Below, one piece after another: positions 36,477 to 46,300 of a DNA stretch of 64,000 bases (position 1 is its first letter; each line of letters begins with the position of its first letter). The notes below the pieces were generated by a model. That model was not told the DNA's origin. It made no database searches and saw only the letters and a program-made list of their open reading frames with translations. This DNA is from Planctomycetales bacterium (lineage in GTDB: Bacteria; Planctomycetota; Planctomycetia; Planctomycetales; Planctomycetaceae). The stretch covers positions 124,001-188,000 of the forward strand of contig JANQPT010000038.1 in the NCBI GenBank assembly GCA_028285345.1, read 5' to 3'. The translations under genes and the position numbers were made by a program.

Positions 36477-37109
36477 CTAAGAAATCACCCCGCTGTGATG
36501 CGCATACGTCGGCCAGTCCGGCTCGTAGTCTGCGCTTTGGTCACCCCAGACGTGCCAGGCGTCGTTGTGCCGGCCGCGGGCGAAGAGTTCCAGGTAGGGG
36601 CCGGGACTGCAGGATTCGATGATGTCGTACAGTTCGTCCGGTTTGCGGGAGTGCTCGCGCTTGCGGGTCTTGATGATATTCACCTGCCGCCGGCCGGGGT
36701 CGAGCGTGCGCAGCTTGCCGCGCGTGCCGAACAGCACGAGTTCGGTCGTGTTACGGAAATAAAACCCGACCCCCCGCCCGTCCGGCCCGCCATCTTTGCG
36801 GATTTTGTGCCAGACGAGGTTGGTCTTGTATTCAAAGCCCCACGCCGACATCACCTGCAGTCCCTCGGCCAACAGCGCATTGGGGACCCAGAGATACAAA
36901 TGCGCCTGCTCCGCACAGGCTGCAGCGACGGGGATTTCGAGGATGTCACTTAGCGTCAGCGTGCCGTAACGGCTGAGCCGCTTGTGCTCTGGGGCCATCT
37001 TGCCGGTGCGGTTGGAAAACTGCCAGGGAGGATCGGCTAAGATCGTCCCGCAGCGGAGCCGGCGGCAAGTGCGGGAGAAATCCTCAGCAGCGGAGAGTTC
37101 CGTGGTCAT
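36477..37109 (-). CDS. MT-A70 family N6-adenine methyltransferase, orphan
   Basis: 210 residues from ATG 37109. The catalytic DPPW is at 26-29 (TILADPPWQF), and a second family block reads HLYLWVPNALLAEGLQVMSAWGFEYKTNLVWHKI. Next come GVGFYFRNTTELVLFGTRG and HSRKPDELYDIIESCSPGPYLELFARGR, which carries the SAM-binding region of this circularly arranged class. Bacterial and phage MT-A70 enzymes methylate adenine in DNA. There is no restriction gene beside it and no phage gene around it, so it is a solitary methyltransferase. The frame is open to 37250; the extra 47 residues show no motif. Confidence 0.9.
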   Translation of the reverse strand: MTTELSAAEDFSRTCRRLRCGTILADPPWQFSNRTGKMAPEHKRLSRYGTLTLSDILEIPVAAACAEQAHLYLWVPNALLAEGLQVMSAWGFEYKTNLVWHKIRKDGGPDGRGVGFYFRNTTELVLFGTRGKLRTLDPGRRQVNIIKTRKREHSRKPDELYDIIESCSPGPYLELFARGRHNDAWHVWGDQSADYEPDWPTYAHHSGVIS

Positions 37110-37441
37110 TCGTCGGTCCAGTTCGACAATCGCTCTGCTGGTGCAAAGTGGAATCAGATCCGTTTCGCCGCCGGCTGAAGTTGGTGCATGCACCGAGATC
37201 TGACCGGCATTCACACTGCACATTAGATTGAATACGGCGCTCTGCGACAACAGCGCGGCACGATTCGCGCCGCTTACCCCTGTTAATTCAAGCAGTACGG
37301 TCTGCCGTTCGGCTAAGTGATGCCATAAAAAAAGCAGACGGCCTCCGGCGTCAATGCCGGCGGCCGTCCGCGTTCGACCCGAATCCTCTTGATCGGGAGT
37401 TTAGAGTTTGATCACGGTCGTTGTGACCGATCTTGTTCTGA
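37110..37441. other. Intergenic with a strong terminator
   Basis: 332 bases between the Cys-rich gene (upstream on the minus strand) and the methyltransferase. It holds the terminator at 37324-37371. The remainder may carry the methyltransferase promoter, which I cannot place. Confidence 0.5.
37324..37371 (-). terminator. Rho-independent terminator of the Cys-rich protein gene
   Basis: On the minus strand a 16-base stem (37371-37356 with 37349-37334) has one wobble pair and one mismatch around a 6-base loop, followed by seven T. It lies about 70 bases after the Cys-rich gene's stop, just where its transcript should end. Confidence 0.85.
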
Positions 37442-38722
37442 TTACTTCAAGCCAAACAAGTTGGCCAAGCTGCGAGTTTTTTGTCCCTTACGGAACGATT
37501 GCCGTTTCGGCACGCGTGAGGGGAAGTAGGCTTCCGGTTCGGCCGGAGGGGCCGGTGCGGGAGCGGCTTCATCGCCACCGTCGGCCGGAGCCGGGGCGGG
37601 AGCGGCACCGGAGGCGCCACCACAGGCGTTGCCACAGCCACAGCTGTTGCAGCACATCGAGCAGCAGTTGCTTCCGCAACCGCAGCAATCGTCGACTTCA
37701 TAGCCGCAGATTTTCAAGGCGCGTTCCGCTTTGCGGCGGACGCCACGATCGCAGTCGGCCAAGGCACAGGCCAGGGCGCAGACGACTTGCTTGGTGCAGC
37801 AGCAGGGGAACCGGCGAACTTGGTCGCCGATTTCATCGGCTGCTTCCTTGCGGACGCGCTCGTCGCAGTCGTTCAGACCGACGATCAAGGCGCACATGAT
37901 TTCCGGGTTGCAGACGCACTTGAACTTGTCGCCGAGCTTGTCGATCGCGCGGGCCCGTTGGCGTGCGTAGCAAGCGGTTTGCGACAGGTAAATGTAGTGC
38001 GCGATTTCACAGGGATCATCGTCGCAGCAGATTTGCTCGCAGCAGCATCCGCATCCGCCGCAGCCACCACATCCGCCGTTGCCACAGCAAGACGAGGGAG
38101 CACAGCAGTTGTTCGCCGCCGGGGCGCAGCAGTTGTTGGCAGCCGGCGCACAGCAGTTGTTGGCCGCCGGGGCACAGCAATCTTTGGCAGCCGGAGCACA
38201 GCAACCTTTGGTGTCGCCACAGCCGTTACCACCGCACTGACAGGGGTTCCAGCACGGCTTGGGGCAGCACTTGGGAACGCAGATCACGCGCGGTTGGCAG
38301 CAAGGCATGGGGGCACAGCAGGTGGACGGTCCGCAGCAGCTCTTGGGAGCGCAGCAACCGTTCGCAGCCGGGGCACAGCAGCCATTCGCAGCCGGTGCAC
38401 AGCAATTGTTCGCCGCCGGGGCGCAGCAATCTTTAGCGGCCGGTGCGCAGCAGGCTTGCGGCGCACAGCAGTTCTTGGGGGCCGTGTCGCAGCAGCAAGC
38501 GGGCTTGCAGCAGGACCGTTGGTAGTTAAAGACTTTGTGACAGGTGGGCCGGCAGATGACCGGCTTACAACAGATGCGCGGGCAATCGCACGCACAACCA
38601 CAGCTTTTCGCGGCGCCACAACAGTTGCTGCCGTGTCCGTGTCCGCCAAACAACGCGGCTTGCGCCGGGCTCGACAAACCGATCACCAAAGCGAGTGCGC
38701 CGATGACATTCAGCCACTTCAT
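37442..38722 (-). CDS. Cysteine-rich exported protein with CCAPAAN heptad repeats and HEAT-like domain
   Basis: 426 residues from ATG 38722 (GAAAGGA 11 bases upstream). A signal peptide at 1-22 ends SSPAQA. Residues 34-233 are extremely Cys-rich: two blocks of a seven-residue repeat CCAPAA(N/K)(N/D/G) (about 85-127 and 174-209) flank a C-P-rich segment. Residues 240-343 read as HEAT/armadillo-like helices (IMCALIVGLNDCDERVRKEAADEIGD, VVCALACALADCDRGVRRKAERAL). After another Cys cluster comes a Pro/Ala linker and a basic tail. The CC pairs suggest a disulfide-linked wall or coat component, in line with the protein-rich planctomycete envelope. A strong terminator follows. ATG 38734 is an alternative start. 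Confidence 0.8.
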   Translation of the reverse strand: MKWLNVIGALALVIGLSSPAQAALFGGHGHGSNCCGAAKSCGCACDCPRICCKPVICRPTCHKVFNYQRSCCKPACCCDTAPKNCCAPQACCAPAAKDCCAPAANNCCAPAANGCCAPAANGCCAPKSCCGPSTCCAPMPCCQPRVICVPKCCPKPCWNPCQCGGNGCGDTKGCCAPAAKDCCAPAANNCCAPAANNCCAPAANNCCAPSSCCGNGGCGGCGGCGCCCEQICCDDDPCEIAHYIYLSQTACYARQRARAIDKLGDKFKCVCNPEIMCALIVGLNDCDERVRKEAADEIGDQVRRFPCCCTKQVVCALACALADCDRGVRRKAERALKICGYEVDDCCGCGSNCCSMCCNSCGCGNACGGASGAAPAPAPADGGDEAAPAPAPPAEPEAYFPSRVPKRQSFRKGQKTRSLANLFGLK

Positions 38723-39486
38723 GAGTTTCTGCATCCTTTCATTCTCGTGAGATTGTAGCTTGTCGATGATCGCCTGCTCTGTACGTGGAACACCCGTTCG
38801 TGGGAGCGAATGCATACCGGGGAAGGAGAACGAATTACACCCGGCTGGCCAAATGCGCACCCTGGCGGCTGACTCGTCAGTATGCCGACTCCCTGTGTTT
38901 CAGGTCGGTCATGACGTCGTGGATGACATCCGCAGTGAAGTGTCGTTGCGGCGGCGATGGCCGGCTTCTGCAACCACGGTCATTCGCAGTCGGTTGACAA
39001 ACTGCGAACTCCCAGGCTGATGAGGATTCCGAAACTCATTCACATACGGTTTCACCCACTCTATCGGTGGCAAGTGCATAATCGCTGCAACGTGTTTCGC
39101 GCTCACATTTAGTGCACATGCTTCATGCGGTGCTGCTCGGGTTGTTCCGGTTGTGACGGACAAGAAGACCGCCCCGACCGCGCTACCGAGCTCCCGCAGT
39201 GCGCGGCGGCCTGAAAGCACAACTTGGGCTGGCCGAAGCGAGCGGGCGAAGCAGCGGCGAGTTCACCGCCTGTAAGGCGGTTGCCGGTTGTGCGGCTGAA
39301 TTATTTCAGAATTTTGACGCAGAAAACGACTGCAAGCCCGCGTCGAGTTGGGCCGAGCCGCCGCAGAACTGCTGAATCGGTTGCGACCGGTCCGACCGGA
39401 ATAATCGGACCGAACGTTACGAGCGGGCGAAGCTGTCTAATACTGCTGCGTCAGGCCTCCCCCGCCTGTGGAAATCACCGGGCCAT
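38723..39486. other. Long intergenic region with two small hairpins, no gene recognised
   Basis: 764 bases, the longest gap in the window. Stem-loops are ACCGCCT-GTA-AGGCGGT (39265-39281) and CGGTCCGA with TCGGACCG (39388-39412). The frames here (for example rightward 39224-39490 and leftward 38909-39220) are Arg/Ser-rich without motifs. The right end of the Cys-rich gene needs a promoter, probably within the first 150 bases. Confidence 0.5.
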
Positions 39487-40776
39487 TTAGACGGGCGGTA
39501 GTTCAAATCCCGTACGATACGCGCGGCCCAAATAACGGTTTGCTTCGTCGTCACCGGTGAATTGTTCCGCCTCGCCGTCAAACTGCAGGCGGCGGCCCGT
39601 GCGGTAGGAGATGTTCCCCAGATGGCACAGCAGGGAGGAATAGTGGCCCTCCTCAATGTCAGCCAGCAGATCTTCTTTGCGGCGGCTCTTGATGCAATCC
39701 ACGAAATTCTGATAGTGCCGCGTCGAGTCGGCCCATTTCTTGCCCGCCGAGGGCCCGCGCTCACCGCGGCGGTGGAAAACGCGGTAGCCGTCGCGGTCGA
39801 TCATTAGATAGCCTTCTTCGCCGAAGAAGATATTGTCGTTGTCCATCCGGTGGCCCTGCATGCGGTAGGGTGTAAAGTCGCGCTGTTCATAGACAAACAG
39901 CAAATCGTCGTATTCCCATGTGACCACCATCGTGTCGGGGGTCTCTTGCGCATCGCCCCGCGATCCCAATTTTGCCCCGACGGTTGAGACGGACTTCGGG
40001 GCTTTGAGCCCCAGTGCCCAGCGTCCCAGGTCGATCTGGTGCACGCCGTCATTTCCGATATCGCCGGTGCCGTACTCCCAATGCCAATGCCAGCCGCCGT
40101 GGAAACGGTTTCGATTGAACGGACGTTTTTTGGCGGGTCCTAGCCAGAGGTCGTAGTCGACGCCGGAGGGCACCGGTTCATCTTTGCGATGGGGCAGCCG
40201 TCCGCGCCGCTGGTTGTTAATGGCTTTGACCATCAAGACCTTGCCGATCACGCCTTGGCGGAGCAGATCCCATGCTTGTTGATAGTACGGCACAGCCCGC
40301 AGGTTGGTTCCGTGCTGCACAATTCGGTCATGTTTGCGCGCCGCTTCGACGGCCAGGCGGCCCTCGACGATGTTGTGCGAGGCCGGCTTTTCGACGTAGA
40401 TGTCCTTTCCGGCAACGCAGCCCATGATCGTGGCCGGCGCGTGCCAATGATCGGGCGTGGCGATCGCCAATGCGTCCACATCTTTGCGGTCGAGCAATGT
40501 GCGAAAATCAGCCACAACAGGCGGACGCTTTCCAGAGAGTGCTTGCACACGTTCGGCCAATTTGCGTCCGCGCGATTCGTCCACTTCGCAGATGGCCACG
40601 ACCTGGCTGTCCGGCAATCCGCTGAACTGCTCCGCCAGATTGGCGCCGCGACCCGCGCCTAGGACCGCGATGTGTACCGTGTCGTTGGCTGCCGCCTTGA
40701 GCGGCCGCGCTGCGGCAAAAGTCCCCATCGCGGCCAAAGTTGCATTCAAAAAATGCCGACGATTCACTCCAGACAT
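39487..40776 (-). CDS. Gfo/Idh/MocA family oxidoreductase, Tat-exported
   Basis: 429 residues. A twin-arginine start (NRRHFLNATLAAMGTFAAARP) is followed by a Rossmann fold (VHIAVLGAGRGANLAEQF, 34-51). Also present are the family's nucleotide-site TPDHWHAPA (108-115) and EKPASHN (129-135), and the catalytic-region block GTGDIGNDGVHQIDLGRWAL. ATG 40776 has an excellent ribosome-binding site (GGAGG, 7-base spacing). Members oxidise or isomerise sugars with a bound NAD(P). Exported forms are very common in planctomycetes and are thought to act in polysaccharide breakdown, but the substrate cannot be read. It is divergent from the cyclo-ligase gene at 40878. Confidence 0.92.
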   Translation of the reverse strand: MSGVNRRHFLNATLAAMGTFAAARPLKAAANDTVHIAVLGAGRGANLAEQFSGLPDSQVVAICEVDESRGRKLAERVQALSGKRPPVVADFRTLLDRKDVDALAIATPDHWHAPATIMGCVAGKDIYVEKPASHNIVEGRLAVEAARKHDRIVQHGTNLRAVPYYQQAWDLLRQGVIGKVLMVKAINNQRRGRLPHRKDEPVPSGVDYDLWLGPAKKRPFNRNRFHGGWHWHWEYGTGDIGNDGVHQIDLGRWALGLKAPKSVSTVGAKLGSRGDAQETPDTMVVTWEYDDLLFVYEQRDFTPYRMQGHRMDNDNIFFGEEGYLMIDRDGYRVFHRRGERGPSAGKKWADSTRHYQNFVDCIKSRRKEDLLADIEEGHYSSLLCHLGNISYRTGRRLQFDGEAEQFTGDDEANRYLGRAYRTGFELPPV

Positions 40777-40877
40777 GATTTGACCTCCACGACGGCGTCC
40801 GGCCATAATGAATGAAATAGGACGAGAACTGCACGAGAGCCTATCGTAAGCGACCGCCTGCGAGGAAACAAACCGAG

Positions 40878-41468
40878 ATGAATCAAACGCTGGTGAAAAA
40901 GCAGTCCCTCCGTACGCAGGCACGGAACGCCCGCCGCGAGTTAACCGATCGCGATGAACGCGCCAACCGGATCACAAGACAGATGCTCGAATCGGCCGAA
41001 TACCGATCGGCGCAAACGATCCTCTTATATGTCAGCATCCGCGACGAAGTTTGTACGACCGGAATCATGGACGACGCGCTCGGCAAGGGTAAAGCGGTGG
41101 TCGTTCCCTATTCTCACCAGACGGAACTTCGTCTGTTTCGGTTGTCCGCTCCGGGGGAATTGGAACCGGGAATGTACGGCATCTCCGAACCGAGAATGGA
41201 GCTGCGTTCCTCGACCGAACGGGTTGTGCATGTCTCGGAATTAGAGTTGGTTGTCGTGCCGGGAGTGGCGTTCGACGAAAGCGGTGCGCGGTGCGGGCAC
41301 GGAATGGGCTACTACGACAAATTGCTGCAGCACGTCAGCAGCCGCGCCCATCTGGTCGCTTTGGCTTTTGACTGCCAGGTGTTTCCCGAAATTCCGTTCG
41401 AATCCCACGATGTCTTCATGGACAAGATCGTAACCGAGACTAGGATCTACTGCCGAGGCGAAGCGTAG
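40878..41468 (+). CDS. 5-formyltetrahydrofolate cyclo-ligase
   Basis: 196 residues, standard for the 5-FCL/MTHFS family, which converts 5-formyl-THF to 5,10-methenyl-THF with ATP. Signatures include the N-terminal KKQSLRTQARNARREL, the LLYVSIRDEVCT strand, GMYGISEP (substrate-proximal EPxx pattern), and the C-terminal VVVPGVAFDESGARCGHGMGYYDKLL with its glycine-rich GHGMGYYD phosphate site. It lies 25 bases before the UbiD gene, so the two are probably co-transcribed. Confidence 0.94.
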   Translation: MNQTLVKKQSLRTQARNARRELTDRDERANRITRQMLESAEYRSAQTILLYVSIRDEVCTTGIMDDALGKGKAVVVPYSHQTELRLFRLSAPGELEPGMYGISEPRMELRSSTERVVHVSELELVVVPGVAFDESGARCGHGMGYYDKLLQHVSSRAHLVALAFDCQVFPEIPFESHDVFMDKIVTETRIYCRGEA

Positions 41469-41493
41469 TGCATGCCGGTGGTGGAAGGCGGGA

Positions 41494-43320
41494 ATGGGAT
41501 ATCGATCGCTAAGAGAGTGCGTCGATGATCTGTCGGCGACGGGCCGGCTGATCCACTTCGAGGAACCGGTTCAGGCGGAGTTGGAAGCGGCGGAAGTCCA
41601 GCGACGCATGTTTCAGGCGGGCGGGCCGGCGATCTATTTCTCCAACGTCGTCGGTTGCCGATTTCCCATGGTCGGCAATCTGTTCGGCACGAAGGAGCGG
41701 GTGCAATTTCTCTTTCGGGATACACTCGACGCCGTCTCCCAACTCGTCCGGATCAAGGCCGATCCATCCCACTCCGTGAAGGAATGGTGGAAGTCGCTGC
41801 GGTCTCTGCCGGCGGCTTGGCATATGCGGCCGCGCAAGGTGCGCCGCGGACCGGCGGCCGTCCGCACAACGACAATCGACCAGTTGCCGCAACTCAAATC
41901 ATGGCCCGACGACGGCGGCGCATTCATTACGTTGCCGCAAGTCTATACGGAGCATCCCGATTATCCCGGCATCGGCAGGTCAAACCTGGGAATGTATCGC
42001 GTGCAGCTCTCCGGGAACGACTACCAGGCGAATGAAGAAGTCGGGCTGCATTATCAAATTCATCGCGGCATCGGCGTGCATCACGCGGCCGCGATTCGCC
42101 GCGGCGAAAAACTGCGGGCGCACATCTGCGTCGGTGGGCCGCCGGCAATGTCCGTAGCTGCGGTGATGCCGCTTCCCGAAGGACTGCCGGAACTCTACTT
42201 CGCCGGCGCGCTGGGCGGCCGCCGGGTGCGGATGATCTATGGCGAAGCGCCGCTGCCGATCCCCGCTGAAGTCGACTTCTGCATCACCGGCTACATCGAC
42301 CCGCAGCGCGAGTTGCCCGAAGGTCCGTTCGGCGATCACTTGGGTTATTACAGTCTCCGGCACGACTTTCCGGTGCTGTGTGTGGAGAAGGTCTATCATC
42401 GTGAGGACGCGATTTGGCCGTTTACGACCGTCGGCCGTCCCCCTCAGGAAGATACGATGTTCGGGGAGCTGATTCACGAAATCACCGGGCCGATGATTCC
42501 GGCCGTCCTGCCGGGAGTGCGCGCTGTGCATGCCGTCGATGCGTCCGGCGTCCATCCGCTGCTGTTGGCGGTCGGGAGCGAGCGTTATGTGCCCTATGCC
42601 GCACAGCGCGAACCGCAAGAGCTTTTGACTCAAGCGAATGCCATTCTCGGGCAAGGCCAGATGTCGCTTGCGAAGTATTTGTTGATCGTGGCCGATGAGG
42701 ATGATCCGGCGCTGAACATCAACGACATCGCCGCATTCTTTGGACATTTGCTCACGCGAATCGACTGGCGTCGCGATCTGCACTTTCAAACGCGGACGAC
42801 GATCGATACGTTGGACTATTCCGGCAGCGGATTGAATCGGGGATCGAAGGTTGTCATCGCGGCAGCGGGAGAACCAATTCGAAGCCTGCCGACAGAGGTT
42901 CCCGGAGATTTGCGTTTGCCAGCAGGTTTTGCTGAACCGCGGGTCTGTTTGCCGGGGATACTGGCCGTTGAAGGGCCGCCATTTCAGTCGCACGACCAAA
43001 TCGAAGCATTCTGTGACGAACTGACAGAGCAATCGGCGATTAACGCGTTTCCATTGGTGGTCGTCGTCGAGAACAGCGAGTTTGCCGCACGTTCATTGAG
43101 CAACTTTCTCTGGGTGACGTTTACACGATCCAATCCCGCAGCCGACATCAACGGCATTGGCCGCTATGTGGAGGAGAAGCATTGGGGCTGCCGCGGTTCG
43201 CTGGTGATCGATGCCCGTCCCAAACCCCACCACGCACCGCCGTTGATCGAAGATCCGGAGGTCAGCCAAAAAGTCGACGCGTGGGCCGCCAGCGGAGGGC
43301 CGCTGTCGGGAGTTCTCTAA
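41494..43320 (+). CDS. UbiD family (prenylated-FMN) decarboxylase
   Basis: 608 residues, typical of UbiD-type 3-octaprenyl-4-hydroxybenzoate carboxy-lyase homologues. Blocks include GCRFPMVGNLFGTKERV, NLGMYRVQLSGNDY, GLHYQIHRGIGVHHAAA, PELYFAGALGGRRVRMI and the active-site region PEGPFGDHLGYYSLRHDFPVL. Activity requires prenylated FMN made by UbiX, which is not encoded in this window. Candidate roles are menaquinone (MqnP/UbiD-like, futalosine route) or aromatic-acid decarboxylation. The neighbouring 5-formyl-THF cyclo-ligase does not decide between them. Confidence 0.92.
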   Translation: MGYRSLRECVDDLSATGRLIHFEEPVQAELEAAEVQRRMFQAGGPAIYFSNVVGCRFPMVGNLFGTKERVQFLFRDTLDAVSQLVRIKADPSHSVKEWWKSLRSLPAAWHMRPRKVRRGPAAVRTTTIDQLPQLKSWPDDGGAFITLPQVYTEHPDYPGIGRSNLGMYRVQLSGNDYQANEEVGLHYQIHRGIGVHHAAAIRRGEKLRAHICVGGPPAMSVAAVMPLPEGLPELYFAGALGGRRVRMIYGEAPLPIPAEVDFCITGYIDPQRELPEGPFGDHLGYYSLRHDFPVLCVEKVYHREDAIWPFTTVGRPPQEDTMFGELIHEITGPMIPAVLPGVRAVHAVDASGVHPLLLAVGSERYVPYAAQREPQELLTQANAILGQGQMSLAKYLLIVADEDDPALNINDIAAFFGHLLTRIDWRRDLHFQTRTTIDTLDYSGSGLNRGSKVVIAAAGEPIRSLPTEVPGDLRLPAGFAEPRVCLPGILAVEGPPFQSHDQIEAFCDELTEQSAINAFPLVVVVENSEFAARSLSNFLWVTFTRSNPAADINGIGRYVEEKHWGCRGSLVIDARPKPHHAPPLIEDPEVSQKVDAWAASGGPLSGVL

Positions 43321-43338
43321 GTTGGCGACACTCCCCGT

Positions 43339-46300
43339 TTAGTTCTCCGCGGGGGCGTCTTTGACCTCGGGCTGGGGAGTCTCTTGCGTTTGCGGCTCAG
43401 CACCTGGCTCGTCCGCAAAAATCACCGGGACGCGGTTGAGAGGCACGACCGGATCAACGTAATCGCCGGTCATCTTCGGCAGATAAAAGGCGATCATGTT
43501 GCGTGCCGACGAGTTGGGTGCATCCGTCAAGGTCTGTTGCATCAGTTCAGCGGCTTCTCCCGTTTTGCCTGACTCGAGCAGCGCGAAAGCAATGTCCAAG
43601 TTGACGCCCGCGAGTTTCGCGGTGCGGGAAACGGCGTACTGATACGCCGCAGTCGTCGCCGACATCGGCCAGGTGAAAGCCGAGTCGTCCAAAATCTTTG
43701 GATTCATGCTATTGAGCAGTTGCGTGGCTGAGCTGAGCTCCATGTCGTCTTGCTGCATTTCCCACAATTTACGGGCCCGTTCGAACTCTGCATTTGCCAA
43801 ATAGGCGACGGCGACGGGCATTCGCCAATTGAGCCGCGACTGGTTCGCCATCAGTTTTTCGACTTGCCCGGCCAGTTCGTACGCCTCTTGAATGCGGCCA
43901 ACCTCGAGCAACAGATTCAACTGCAGAAGCTGCGCCGATGGGTTTTGCGCTACAAAGTCAGGCCGCAACTCCAGTCGTTCCAATGCCAATAGCGGACAGC
44001 GAAATTGTTGCGAGGCCAGTTGCGCTTGTTGCAACGGATCGGCTCCGTTGGCAGTGGCCTGCTCGATTTGTGCACGGACCTGATCGACGTGCTGCTGGAT
44101 TCTCTGGCTGATGTTCATCATCTCAGCCAATTGCGCTTGTTCGGCTTCGGATGCATCACGTTTTTTCTGCAGGATCGATTGCAGCGCGGTCAATTCGCGC
44201 AACGCCAAATCAAAGCGGCCAAAGGTCTGCGAGTTGTAAAACTCAAATAGACGCGAGTGAGCGAGCGAGTTTTCCGGATCGGCGACGATTGCCTGATTGT
44301 AGGCGGCGAGCGCCTGGTAAAATCGGGTTCCGACGCCGTGCCAAAGCGGTCGCCCGACAAGCTGTGATTGATGCCATTGGGCCAGGAATCGATAGGCGTC
44401 GCCCAACTGGACATAGCCGTCAGCGGAGCGGGGATCTTCGTCCAATCCCTTGTGTGCCTGCTGTATGGCGAGCCATGCCATGGCCGGATAGGCGGCCACA
44501 TCTTCCAGCGGGCGTTGCGCTGCGAGCGCAAATCGTGCCTGCAGCAGCCGGTTCAAGTGCCGGGCCTGCTGAATCGGTTCGGGGACTTGGCGCTTGAGTT
44601 TCCAGAGTTTCCGTTCATACCACGACGGGGGCTGAACCCAGTCGACGCGGGGGTCGATCTTCGGCCCATCCTCTTGGAACGCCTTGGCCACAAAATCGTA
44701 CCGCTGTTCTTCGATGAACTTCGTCCGCTCCTCGTCAGTCGCGTCTTTGCGGTAAAACACCGCCGCCGCCCCTGTGAGGCTCGTCATCTCCCAATCGTCC
44801 GGGGAGAAGTTAAACGCCTGCAGCGTCTGATAGTCCGGTTCGGGAGTCGCGGTCAACCTCAGCACAGCGTGAGAAATGTCATATTCATCGAACACGGCCT
44901 TCCAATCATCGGGTTTGACCAACATGGTCTTCGCTTGGTCGTCGCTCAGCGTGACGTGCTGAATTCGCAAAGATTCTCGCATCCGTTGGTGTTTCTGCAA
45001 CAGATTGTCGTCGCCGCCTTTGACGTACAGCGGCAAGCGCAAGTCAATAAACGGCTTTTGTCCCACCCAGATCAGCATATCACCTTGGCGAGCGGAGAAG
45101 TTAAAGGCGCGATCGTAAGGGGACTCCTCGGTCTGCTCGGCGAGGGCGTCCATCGACTGCTGGAGCATGTAGTCAAAGCCAAAGCCTGTGGTTCCGCCGC
45201 CGGGAGGCCGCAGCCAACCGGTGCCCGCCATAAATGCGAGTACGAAAAGGGCCACCACCGTGACGGCCCGGCCGCCTCGTGAAAACATCAATTCACCCGG
45301 GTTGACGGTATAGACTTGCTTGAAGTTTGCCTGATACCACGCCCGGCCGTTGAGCGCCGCCAACACGGCGAAGACCAGCGCCGCCGCTGGCAGCTGCTCG
45401 GCACCCGCGATGGCAAATGCGGAAAACCCCAGAAAGACCAACAAGTGTGACAGATTCAAGTGTTTGAAGTTCAGCATGAACGTCACGATCGCCGCCAGCC
45501 ACAAGCTGATCGCTGCGACCCCTGCGTGGCCCAAGAGACTCCACACGCGTGAATCCACTAGCGAGAGGAAACGTACCGTTGTGATATTCGGCGCCTGGTC
45601 CCCCAGAAGTTCCCGTACCGCAGGATACTCGCTGCCATACAGCGAGAAAGGAGCGAGGAGCGACTGCCATCCAAACGGATTCACCAATGCCGCTAGCAGG
45701 CAACAGGCGACAACCAGTTGAAACGGCTTGCGCTGTTCGTCCGTTAGCACGGGTTTGCCCCACAAGACTCCGATCAAATCGCCGAAGCCATACAGGACGA
45801 TCGCTGTCAGTCCGAGAAACATGTGCGGATCGAGATTGCTCCAGAGCAAGATGACCGGCACAAGCGCCCAAATCCGTCGGGGAGGTCCGTTCTCTTTCCA
45901 CGTGTTGATGATCCAAAAGGTCGATGACAGGCCCAGCAGCGTGATCAATTCCGGGCGGACCGTTAGTGACGTGTGACACGCCAACAACGCCACCGCAGCA
46001 GCCACAGTCGTTCCCCACGTGGAGGTTTTTCCCGTGGCCAGGTTGAGCAGAAACCAAAAGATGACTCCCGCCAGGATCGCTTTGAAGACAGTCAATCCAA
46101 TCGCGCCGCCGATCGCGTAGACGCCGGCGACAATCAGATCGAACAACCACGACAGATTGACCCATTGTTGATCGCCGGTGGTGTAGCTGAACGGGTCTGT
46201 CGAAGATGGCAGGAACCCGTTTCCGGCGATGAATTGCCCCGATTTGATATGGACGAGCGTTTGGGTCTCGGCAATGAAGGTGCAGGCCATCAGGATCGCC

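Noticed and set aside
38090-38460. Tandem DNA repeats that look like an array (possible CRISPR)
   Set aside because: The roughly 21-base units encode CCAPAAN heptads in frame, there are no unique spacers, and no cas genes are nearby.
37787-38758. 323-codon rightward Ala/Arg/Thr-rich frame over the Cys-rich gene
   Set aside because: Generated by the heptad DNA repeats on the other strand; the minus-strand frame has the signal peptide, ribosome-binding site and terminator.
39495-39520. tRNA-like T-loop GTTCAAATCCC
   Set aside because: It lies within the coding end of the Gfo/Idh/MocA gene and no acceptor or anticodon stem can be formed around it.
41980-43032. 350-codon leftward frame over the UbiD gene
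   Set aside because: Antisense shadow of a conserved decarboxylase gene; no ribosome-binding site or motif.
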